From contig CAJTPJ010000006.1 of assembly GCA_910578145.1 (NCBI GenBank), positions 1-64,000 on the forward strand: a DNA stretch of 64,000 nucleotides. Direction: 5' to 3'. This document shows, piece by piece, positions 57,283 to 64,000 of this stretch. Below the pieces are notes generated by a model. The model ran no database searches, was not told where the DNA came from, and worked only from the letters and a program-made list of their open reading frames with translations. Positions within the stretch are counted from its first letter, which is position 1. Each line of letters opens with the position of its first letter. Source of the stretch: an uncultured Christensenella sp. (GTDB taxonomy: Bacteria; Bacillota; Clostridia; Christensenellales; Borkfalkiaceae). The position numbers and the translations under genes are program-made.

Positions 57283-60200
57283 TTATTGCTTGCGTTTTTT
57301 GCGGAGAGCAATTACGGTAACCGTAACCGAAGCCGCAACGGCAAGCGCCACGCAAACGACGGTAACTACTATTATAACCGTTTTGTTGCTGCCTGCTTTC
57401 GCGTTGGGGGTAACGATAGGGTCGAAATCGGGATAAACGGGCTGGTCTGCAACGGCAACTACGTATTTGGTAACTTCTACGTCTTGGTCAATAACGTTGT
57501 CGTCTATTTTCTGCTGAATGCGCGCCGCCGCCTCGTTAGCAATGTATTGGATAACGAGTTCGTTGTTAGTTCCAAGTTCTTCGTAACCGAGGGTAAGTTT
57601 ATTGTTTTCAATTCTACTTGCAACGTCTACGCCGTTCAATTTAACGGAATAAATTTGATATCCATCGTTGGGTTTAATGGTGTAGGTGTGGGTGCCGCCC
57701 TCTTTAAGCGAAATAATTTTACCGTCTTGTTTGGAAAGCGTGCCGCCCTTGCCCTCAATGCTTGCATAAATCGTTTTGTCGGTTGCTTTGTCCGCGTCTA
57801 CCACGGCCACCATATAGGGGGAGAAGCTGGTAACGGTTGCAACTATGCCGAACTGCGTTACTACGCAAGGCACTTCCTCTATAGTGTACGTATCGGTTGC
57901 TTTGTCGTGTTTGCGGTGGAAAAGTTTAAACGTTACGCCTTCGTCTTTGGGACCGTAGCCTTCGGGGAAGCCGAGCGCTATTTTAACATAGCTGCCATCT
58001 GGAATAACGGGATATTTATTACATATCTGTAATCTGATATCGTAAGTTTGGGTGGTTTTGATATCGTCCTTATTTACTGTTATCGCGTCGCTGTCGGTAA
58101 TTTCGTCAAGCATCGTATTAACGGTTTCAGTGTTTGCCTTTTCTGCAACAAGCATCATCTGGCTTCTTTGGTTTTCGGAGAAAGTGCTGTTATTGTCTTC
58201 GTCCTTGAAATCCATTGCCGAAAGGTCGGAGTTGGTTACGAGAGTGGGCTGCGCGCAGCAGTCAATCCAAAGTCTTCCGTCGTAGTTAAATACTGCGGGG
58301 CAGGCCATATACAACCGTCCAAACGAGAAGTTTGCAGGGTTGGGAAGTTTATCGGAAGTAGTTTCGATAAGCTCGCCGTTAACGCGCTTTGAAATTATCT
58401 TAGCCGAACCGACGTTAGTGAAATAAATGTTATAGTCTTCACTGTTGTGTTCGTACATAAGGCTGGGTGCAAACTTAAATCTGATAGTATTATAAATCAT
58501 AGTGGAATCGCCGGAGTTTTTGGGGGCTTTAATAAGCTCCGCATAAACTTCGTTGCCGTTTGCGTCCAATTCTTTGCTTATTTTATAAAATTTTGCGTAT
58601 TTCTGAGCGTTAGGGTGTTCGGAAACGAAATGTACGCCTATAGGTTTAGTTTCGTCTAGGATATGTAGCTCTTCGTCGTAAGTTACGGTAATTTCAAACG
58701 CTTTGCTTTCCGCCATAATCGGCGTGGAGCCTTCGCGCATATTGTCGCTTATAGTGTGTTCTACTTGATAACTCGGGGTAGAGCTTTGAACGTAGGGAGG
58801 AGGAGTATACGTGCCGTAGGTATGGTTAACCATAGGTTCGCCTATTGCCATAGAGTTATTCTTATTTATAACTTCGTCGGAATAATAGAATTTTGTTATT
58901 TCTTCGCCTTGAAACGCGTAAGCGTCAGGTTTGTAATCAAACACGGCAAATTGAGTGAAATACGCCGAAGTGTTGTCGTAGAAACGGGTTTCAATGCCGT
59001 TATCCTGCATCATCTCGTCGGGGCGGTCCATAGCGAGCACGACGTATTTTCTAAATTCTTCCAAGGAGAACCATCTATACCAGTTAATTTCTCCGTCTTT
59101 CAAATTTGCAAAGCGGCAAACGAGGTAAAGCCCGTCTTCTTCAAGCAGTCTTTTAGCGCTTTTGCCGTTATAGCTTACCGACGAGTAGTTTACAACTAAG
59201 GGGTTGCCGTTGTCGTCGGTTGAGCCGTCGGATAAGGGGGTGTAAACTCTGGAATATTGCAAACCGTCCGTTTCGCCCGTGCTGCCATAGTTAAACTTTG
59301 AAAGAGAGGGGTATCTCAATTTGTAGCCTGACGAGGAAATAACGCCGTCGTTAACGTGGATAAGTTCGTCCGAAGATTTATTCAATAAAGCGTATCTGTA
59401 TTTGTTGGTCGCCGAGTAGTCCCAAGTAACGTCAACGGAATACCAATTACTTTTGTTTTCCGCCGCGCGCGCTTTCGATTGGGGCTGTGCTTCGGGAACT
59501 TCAAGCCAAACGTAGTTCCACATATGGTAAACGCTATTCTCTGCGTTATTGCCGTTTTGGTCTTTGTTGTTGGTGTAACCGTTTACGGTAATGCAGGGTA
59601 TGCCCAACTTATCCATTATGACTTTGTAGGAAGTGGAGTAGCCTCCGCAAACGGCTTTGCCCTCTACAAGTCCGCCGTAGGAAGTGTTTATGTAGGCCGC
59701 GGCTATGTAGTTGGGGTCGTTTTGGTTTTGGTAAGCAACGTAATCGTATTTAATTTCTTCTGTAAGAATACGGTTTACTTCCTTAGCAAGATAAGCGTCC
59801 CTTGCGGTGTATTCGTCAGCCGCTTCCAAATCGTTGGCTTTCTTTATTATTTCGTCAATTCTTTGGTCGTATTTAACTATTGCTTCGGCAACCTGTTCGG
59901 CAGTATTAAAGCCGTTGTCGTAAAATACGTTGGCTTCTCTGCCGCTGTTTATGAACCCTAAGTACGAACCGCCGCTGCGGCCCACGCTTATGGTCAACTT
60001 GTAAAAGTCTACGTAAAATATTTCGGGGTGGTCGGTAAGGAAGGAGTCGCGCGCGGCGCTAAACGCCCTGGGTACTTCAAGGTTTCCGTCTTCAACCCAG
60101 CTTTTAAGCTGTGCGGACGTAACTATATTGTTTATCGGATAATCAACCACGCCTTTTTTAAAATCGCCTGCTTGATTAATCTCTTCCAACGCTTCGTAAA

Positions 60201-60399
60201 ACCTTTTAGCCAGCGTGTACTCGTTGTTGTTAACGTCTAAAAGGTAGTCGTAGAAGAAATCGGTTGCGTCCGGTGCGTTATTGCCGTCAGCATTAGCAAC
60301 GCCGTTGTTTTTTGCAAGAATACCGGTGAACAGCGAAAGTGAAACTACGCAAGCAGCACCCAGCCCCGCAATGGCAACTTTTTTGGTAACTGATTTCAT
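57283..60399 (-). CDS. secreted, membrane-anchored transglutaminase-like protein
   Basis: This 1038-residue surface protein has a signal peptide (about residues 1-30, ending near A-N-A-D-G). A transglutaminase-like core lies at about residues 195-320 with the Cys-His-Asp triad visible: G-K-A-V-C-G-G-Y-S, V-Y-H-M-W-N-Y-V-W and S-V-D-V-T-W-D-Y. Long beta-rich regions follow, then a C-terminal membrane helix with R-K-K-R-K-Q. The start is the ATG at 60399, after GGAGGATTT, not the frame's upstream start at 60456. It may cross-link or cut surface proteins or act as a peptidase; the substrate is unknown. Anchoring resembles the 17439 protein. Confidence 0.88.
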   Translation of the reverse strand: MKSVTKKVAIAGLGAACVVSLSLFTGILAKNNGVANADGNNAPDATDFFYDYLLDVNNNEYTLAKRFYEALEEINQAGDFKKGVVDYPINNIVTSAQLKSWVEDGNLEVPRAFSAARDSFLTDHPEIFYVDFYKLTISVGRSGGSYLGFINSGREANVFYDNGFNTAEQVAEAIVKYDQRIDEIIKKANDLEAADEYTARDAYLAKEVNRILTEEIKYDYVAYQNQNDPNYIAAAYINTSYGGLVEGKAVCGGYSTSYKVIMDKLGIPCITVNGYTNNKDQNGNNAENSVYHMWNYVWLEVPEAQPQSKARAAENKSNWYSVDVTWDYSATNKYRYALLNKSSDELIHVNDGVISSSGYKLRYPSLSKFNYGSTGETDGLQYSRVYTPLSDGSTDDNGNPLVVNYSSVSYNGKSAKRLLEEDGLYLVCRFANLKDGEINWYRWFSLEEFRKYVVLAMDRPDEMMQDNGIETRFYDNTSAYFTQFAVFDYKPDAYAFQGEEITKFYYSDEVINKNNSMAIGEPMVNHTYGTYTPPPYVQSSTPSYQVEHTISDNMREGSTPIMAESKAFEITVTYDEELHILDETKPIGVHFVSEHPNAQKYAKFYKISKELDANGNEVYAELIKAPKNSGDSTMIYNTIRFKFAPSLMYEHNSEDYNIYFTNVGSAKIISKRVNGELIETTSDKLPNPANFSFGRLYMACPAVFNYDGRLWIDCCAQPTLVTNSDLSAMDFKDEDNNSTFSENQRSQMMLVAEKANTETVNTMLDEITDSDAITVNKDDIKTTQTYDIRLQICNKYPVIPDGSYVKIALGFPEGYGPKDEGVTFKLFHRKHDKATDTYTIEEVPCVVTQFGIVATVTSFSPYMVAVVDADKATDKTIYASIEGKGGTLSKQDGKIISLKEGGTHTYTIKPNDGYQIYSVKLNGVDVASRIENNKLTLGYEELGTNNELVIQYIANEAAARIQQKIDDNVIDQDVEVTKYVVAVADQPVYPDFDPIVTPNAKAGSNKTVIIVVTVVCVALAVAASVTVTVIALRKKRKQ

Positions 60400-60427
60400 A
60401 AATCCTCCAAAAATTTTTTTTATTTTG

Positions 60428-60486
60428 CTTACGTTTCCAAGCGGAAACATAAGCAAACTTATAAATTATATATTAAATTTTGTCAA
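60428..60486 (-). promoter_or_regulatory. promoter and 5'-end hairpin of the transglutaminase-like gene
   Basis: On the minus strand, TTGACA (60486-60481), a 17-bp spacer and TATAAG (60463-60458). The first transcribed bases form a hairpin (GCTTATGTTTCC / GGAAACGTAAGC), which may protect the mRNA from 5' decay. Confidence 0.65.
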
Positions 60487-60530
60487 CTGTTTAAGCGCAG
60501 AATTGGAAAATTTTTATATTTTGCACAAAT

Positions 60531-60875
60531 TTATTCCTTGCCCGTTTCGGGTTCTTCCTGCTGTGCGGGAGGGGCGGAAATGCCCACTACGTCGTCTACC
60601 GAAAGTGAAAAAGCTATGCCCTGACCTTCGGTTTTAAGCCCCGCTTGCCTGTATACCGCGTGCAATACTTTATCCTTAATTTCCGCGGGTACCAATATTA
60701 AAACTATTTCCTTGTCGGGCTGTATCGAAATATGGAAAAATTGTTCCGCTTCCTTATTGGCGGTGCCGCGGGCGTGTATAACCGTGCCGCCGCGCGCGCC
60801 TTCTTCTTTGGCGGCGTCCATAACCGTTTCGGAAAATCCGGTGTTTACTATGCATAATATCATTTCGTAGTTCAT
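60531..60875 (-). CDS. PII-like protein
   Basis: This 114-residue protein has the fold signature of the GlnB superfamily: M-I-L-C-I-V-N-T-G-F near the start and G-A-R-G-G-T-V-I-H-A-R-G-T near residue 30. It lacks the T-loop Tyr context of classic GlnB. It overlaps a second PII-like gene by four bases, with a DUF1538 membrane protein before that. PII-like proteins often gate a partner transporter by binding nucleotides, so it probably regulates the DUF1538 protein. No amtB is nearby. Confidence 0.8.
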   Translation of the reverse strand: MNYEMILCIVNTGFSETVMDAAKEEGARGGTVIHARGTANKEAEQFFHISIQPDKEIVLILVPAEIKDKVLHAVYRQAGLKTEGQGIAFSLSVDDVVGISAPPAQQEEPETGKE

Positions 60876-61300
60876 TGTTTATTCTCCTTAACGGTTAATC
60901 TGTTGTTGCTTAAAAAGCCGTAAATAAGCGTGCCAATCACGCTTGAAAGCGCCACGGTGCAGGCAACGCCCTTGCCGCCTTTTATGGTTTTAAACTTCTC
61001 TTCCAGCGTATGCAGCGCGTCGGGGACTTTGCTTTCCTGTATAACGCTGAATATAACCGCCTTGTCGTTGTCCGTAAGCCCCAAAAGGTCAAGCATTTTA
61101 GCGTCCGCAGTGCCGTGCGCAAGAGTTAAAAACTGCATATTTACCTCGAACGACTGCAAAAGGTCGGCGTAGTATTCCGCCTTGTTTCTTGCAACTATGG
61201 TGACTAACAGTTTAAGCCTGTTGGAAGTTACTTTTTGGGCGTTAGAGGTTTTTTTTGTTGCGGATTGTTTGCGTACCGAAGGTTTTCGTATAGTTGGCAT
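60872..61300 (-). CDS. second PII-like protein
   Basis: This 142-residue protein has a basic N-terminal tail of about 28 residues (Lys/Ser/Thr-rich), then a PII-like core (L-L-V-T-I-V-A-R-N-K-A-E-Y-Y, L-T-L-A-H-G-T near residue 60) and a C-terminal hydrophobic end. It shares the fold pattern with the next gene but is diverged. Tandem PII-like genes with a DUF1538 membrane protein suggest a two-subunit regulatory unit. The exact ligand is unknown. Confidence 0.75.
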   Translation of the reverse strand: MPTIRKPSVRKQSATKKTSNAQKVTSNRLKLLVTIVARNKAEYYADLLQSFEVNMQFLTLAHGTADAKMLDLLGLTDNDKAVIFSVIQESKVPDALHTLEEKFKTIKGGKGVACTVALSSVIGTLIYGFLSNNRLTVKENKQ

Positions 61301-61312
61301 AGTTATTCCTTA

Positions 61313-62827
61313 TTATTTAAAATAGATAATTTGCTCGTCGTCGGCGGAAAGCATACGCTTAATGGTAATTTTTTGCCTTACCTTAGCTGCCGTAACCGCC
61401 TTAAAGCCCAGCGCCTGTATGGTTATAAGCGGAGTCATTGCAACCATTGCAACTATTCCGAACGCGTCCGTCATTACGTCCCCGCCCATAGCAGTGCAAG
61501 CGCCTATTGCAAGCGGCAGGATAAAGCTGGAAGTTAAAGGACCGCTGGCAACCCCGCCCGAATCGAACGCGATAGCCGTGTATATTTTGGGTACGAAAAA
61601 GGATAGCCCTAACGATATAAGATAACCGGGGATAAGATAGTATAAAAGCGAAAACCCGAATATCATTCTTATAAGCGAAAGCCCTATGGAAACGCCTACC
61701 GCAAGCGATAACGCCAACAGCATTTCTATTTTTTTTACGCCGCCGCCCGTTATTTCTTCAACCTGTTTGTTTAAAACGTGTACCGCGGGTTCGGCAAGTA
61801 CTACCACAAGCCCTAAAATAAAGCCGAACACGACTAAAAGAGGGGTGTTGCCCGCAAGCTCCTGCCCCAATTTAAAACCTATCGGCATAAAGCCGATTAC
61901 CACCGCAACTAAGAATATTACCAGCCCGAAAAAGGTGTACGCAATGCCTACGGCAATTTGAAGTATTTTCTTTTTGGGCAGTTTTAATATGGTTAGTTGT
62001 AAAATTGCGAAAAATACGACTACTAATCCCAGCGCCTTTAAAACGTCCAGCCCGTGTTCAAGCAAAACGTGCCAAAAGTCTTCAAGACCGGACTGCACCG
62101 AGTAGTCGGCAACCTCGTAGGAAATTTCGCCGTTTGAAAACAGCGCGAGAAACATTACCGCAATCATAGGACCAATCGAACACAGCGCGATAAGACCAAA
62201 GCTGTTTTCGTTGGCGTTTCTGCCGCCTATAGTGGTTGCAATACCCACGCCCAGCGCCATTATGAAAGGCACGGTTATGGGGCCGGTGGTAACCCCGCCC
62301 GAATCGAAGGAGAGGGGTAGAAAACTTATTTTGCCTTCCTGTATAAGCAATGCGCACACGGCGAAAAGCATCATATAGAAAAAGGTTAAAAGGGCGGAAA
62401 GGTTTTTTCTGAAAACTATTTTAAGTATTGCGATAACGAGAAACACGCCCACGCCCGCGCCAACGGTAACTATAAGCACGGTGGGGTTAATAACGGCGCT
62501 AACCTGCCCCGCTAAAACTGATAAATCGGGTTCGGCAACGGTGATAAGCACGCCCATTACAAAGCATACGGATATAAGCACCACGAGTTTTTTGGATTTG
62601 GTCAAACCCGCGCCAACGTGTTCACCCATAGGCGTCATAGCAAGGTCCGCGCCCAAATTGAAAAGGGCTATTCCTATAATAAGAAAAACCGCCGAAACCG
62701 CAAACGCCACGGTTTCGGTTACCGTAAGGTTGATAAGCGGAGTAAACGATATTATCAGCACTATCGCCGTAACGGGAAGTACGGATATAAGCGCTTCTTT
62801 TAATTTCAAAAACAATGCTTTTGCCAT
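61313..62827 (-). CDS. DUF1538 membrane protein with internal duplication
   Basis: This 504-residue polytopic protein has about 12 membrane helices. It is built as two similar halves, each carrying a F-D-S-G-G-V-(A/T)-(S/T)-G-P motif (near residues 180 and 420) and an earlier G-x-x-L-A-x-x-P-like motif (A-D-L-A-M-T-P-M-G-E-H; A-E-P-A-V-H-V-L). This is the DUF1538 family, usually linked to PII-like genes. Transport is the likely activity, with the substrate unknown. Two PII-like genes follow in the same operon. Confidence 0.85.
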   Translation of the reverse strand: MAKALFLKLKEALISVLPVTAIVLIISFTPLINLTVTETVAFAVSAVFLIIGIALFNLGADLAMTPMGEHVGAGLTKSKKLVVLISVCFVMGVLITVAEPDLSVLAGQVSAVINPTVLIVTVGAGVGVFLVIAILKIVFRKNLSALLTFFYMMLFAVCALLIQEGKISFLPLSFDSGGVTTGPITVPFIMALGVGIATTIGGRNANENSFGLIALCSIGPMIAVMFLALFSNGEISYEVADYSVQSGLEDFWHVLLEHGLDVLKALGLVVVFFAILQLTILKLPKKKILQIAVGIAYTFFGLVIFLVAVVIGFMPIGFKLGQELAGNTPLLVVFGFILGLVVVLAEPAVHVLNKQVEEITGGGVKKIEMLLALSLAVGVSIGLSLIRMIFGFSLLYYLIPGYLISLGLSFFVPKIYTAIAFDSGGVASGPLTSSFILPLAIGACTAMGGDVMTDAFGIVAMVAMTPLITIQALGFKAVTAAKVRQKITIKRMLSADDEQIIYFK

Positions 62828-62857
62828 AGATAAACCGTCGTAACTGTATTCATATTT

Positions 62858-62886
62858 ATTATAGCATATTTATAGTGTTTTTGCAA
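62858..62886 (-). promoter_or_regulatory. promoter of the DUF1538/PII operon
   Basis: On the minus strand, TTGCAA (62886-62881), a 17-bp spacer and TATAAT (62863-62858) with TGC before it. The start is near 62851. Confidence 0.75.
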
Positions 62887-63022
62887 TCATAAAACGCGGA
62901 CGAGTTTAATACATTATTGTAAACGGGGCGGTTGGTGAAAAGCGCTTTCGACAAAACAACAAAATAAAACAAAATAGCAGACAAAAATTTATTCATCAAG
63001 TCTGGTATTATCGGAGAGTAAG

Positions 63023-63793
63023 TTGATACGCACTATTAAATTTAAGACTTTATTGCTTGGTTTCGTTACCGTGTTTATGCTTGGGGTGTTAAGTTTTTCG
63101 GTTTATTTTACGGGCGCGTACGCCGTGTTTTACGGCAATACGCCCAGACTTATCCCTATTTATTCGGTAGAGCGTGAAGAAAAACTTTGCTCTATTACTT
63201 TCGACTGCGCCTGGGGCACCGAATACACCGACGAAATTTTAAAAGCGCTTGAAGTTTCAGACGTGCGCGCAACTTTTTTTATGGTTGAATTCTGGACTAC
63301 GAAATATCCTGAATTCGTTAAAAAAATAAAGGACGGAGGCTGTGAAATAGGCACTCACTCTTCAACGCACAGCTATATGTCAAAAATGAACGCAGAGGAT
63401 ATAAGAGCGGAGCTTGCCGCGTCCTCTAAAGCGATAGAGGATATAACGGGCGATAAAGTGGAGCTGTTTCGTCCGCCCTACGGCGACTACGACGACGAGC
63501 TTATAAAAACCGCGTCTGAGCAGGGTTATTACACCATACAGTGGGACGTAGACAGCCTTGATTGGAAAGATTTATCCGCTTCGGATATAGCAATGCGGGT
63601 CGTCAACGGCGTAAAAAACGGCTCGATAATACTTATGCACAACAACGGGCTGCACACCGCCGAAGCCGTTCCCATAATTTTGGAAACACTTAAAAACCGC
63701 GGTTATTCTTTCGTGCCCGTAGGCGAGCTGATATACAAAGAAAACTACGCGATAGACGGCACCGGCCGCCAGAAACAAGTGCGGGTTAATTAA
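63023..63793 (+). CDS. PdaB-like polysaccharide deacetylase
   Basis: This 256-residue exported or membrane-anchored protein has an N-terminal hydrophobic segment (about residues 10-35) and a NodB-type deacetylase domain. Motif 1 is T-F-D-C-A-W-G, the PdaB-type form in place of T-F-D-D-G. The metal motif is H-S-S-T-H-S-Y-M, motif 3 is R-P-P-Y-G, and later L-M-H-N-N is present. It probably deacetylates peptidoglycan, with a spore-cortex role in PdaB homologues. The start is a TTG at 63023 with CGGAGAG five bases upstream. Confidence 0.88.
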   Translation: MIRTIKFKTLLLGFVTVFMLGVLSFSVYFTGAYAVFYGNTPRLIPIYSVEREEKLCSITFDCAWGTEYTDEILKALEVSDVRATFFMVEFWTTKYPEFVKKIKDGGCEIGTHSSTHSYMSKMNAEDIRAELAASSKAIEDITGDKVELFRPPYGDYDDELIKTASEQGYYTIQWDVDSLDWKDLSASDIAMRVVNGVKNGSIILMHNNGLHTAEAVPIILETLKNRGYSFVPVGELIYKENYAIDGTGRQKQVRVN

Positions 63794-63822
63794 GAAAAAC
63801 CAAATTTGGAGGCTAAATATAA

Positions 63823-64000
63823 ATGAATTACAACACGGAGAAAAACAATAAGGTTTATCTTTACGGTGAAATAGTTTCGGAAGCTAAATTTTCGCACGAG
63901 GTTTACGGCGAGGGCTTTTACGAGCTAATGGTAAAAGTTATGCGGCTTTCGGGGCAGGCGGATATTTTGCCCGTTACCGTTTCCGAAAGAATTATGACGG
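63823..64000 (+). CDS. single-stranded DNA-binding-like protein, truncated by window end
   Basis: The window holds only the first 59 codons. They read M-N-Y-N-T-E-K-N-N-K-V-Y-L-Y-G-E-I-V, then F-S-H-E-V-Y-G-E-G-F-Y, and D-I-L-P-V-T-V-S-E-R. The OB-fold-like G-E-I-V-S-E start and the pattern resemble a Clostridial SSB-related protein family; this is from memory. GGAGG precedes the ATG by 12 bases. Confidence 0.6.
   Translation, partial: MNYNTEKNNKVYLYGEIVSEAKFSHEVYGEGFYELMVKVMRLSGQADILPVTVSERIMT

Noticed and set aside
1..64000. tRNA, rRNA, tmRNA or SRP RNA genes
   Set aside because: I looked for their typical cores in the gaps and found none. The intergenic regions are short and mostly explained by promoters, terminators and repeats.

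Overview
The window looks like chromosomal DNA of a Bacillota member, most likely an uncultured Clostridia lineage. It has mid-range GC, standard stop codons, purine-rich Shine-Dalgarno sites, and several TTG or GTG starts. Sigma-A promoters almost always have a 17-bp spacer and often an extended -10 (TGnTATAAT). The yqfC-yqfD-phoH-pgpH-ybeY-era-yqzL-recO order is typical of that phylum, and spore-associated families (YqfC, YqfD, a PdaB-like deacetylase) fit a spore-forming ancestry.

Layout. 0-5.4 kb: a lipoprotein, a small membrane protein, guaB, guaA and an aldo/keto reductase. 5.4-13.5 kb: two large SF1 helicases, a HelD-like protein and an 1869-residue DUF4011 / helicase / Vsr-like protein. 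13.5-14.3 kb: a small cassette bounded by inverted repeats and carrying a lipoprotein gene. 14.3-17.3 kb: asd-dapA-dapB behind a lysine riboswitch. 17.4-26 kb: a surface protein, an ArsR regulator with a metal-exporting P-type ATPase, a purine permease and adenine deaminase. 26-37.5 kb: secA-prfB, tsaD, a type-2 ileS, feoA-feoB and an RluA synthase. 37.5-41 kb: citrate synthase and a four-gene sigma-factor partner-switching module. 40.8-41.9 kb: a second inverted-repeat cassette, holding yjdF with its leader RNA. 42-46 kb: a membrane protein, a PucR-type HTH protein, a C-terminal processing protease and a solo XRE regulator. 46.4-53.3 kb: a MinD/MinE-like pair diverging from the yqf-phoH-era-recO run. 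53.3-57 kb: a second solo XRE regulator and ppdK, whose 3' end runs into a tandem array of 119-bp units. 57-64 kb: a transglutaminase-like surface protein, a PII/PII/DUF1538 operon, a deacetylase and a truncated SSB-like gene.

How it fits together. Nucleotide salvage (purine permease, adenine deaminase, guaB, guaA), diaminopimelate/lysine synthesis under lysine control, iron and heavy-metal handling, translation quality (prfB, tsaD, ileS, era, ybeY, rluA) and envelope genes make up the core.

Most interesting points: (1) the 119-bp array at the 3' end of ppdK, where every unit carries its own copy of the last 12 codons and only the last partial copy keeps what looks like the original C-terminus; (2) two inverted-repeat cassettes that share internal sequence but carry different cargo and no transposase; (3) a MinD homologue whose P-loop lysine is replaced by valine; (4) an spoIIA/rsb-like module with two different kinase-fold proteins around one sigma factor; (5) a feoA start codon buried in a terminator-like hairpin. 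All coordinates come from reading the sequence by eye. No database search or folding was run.
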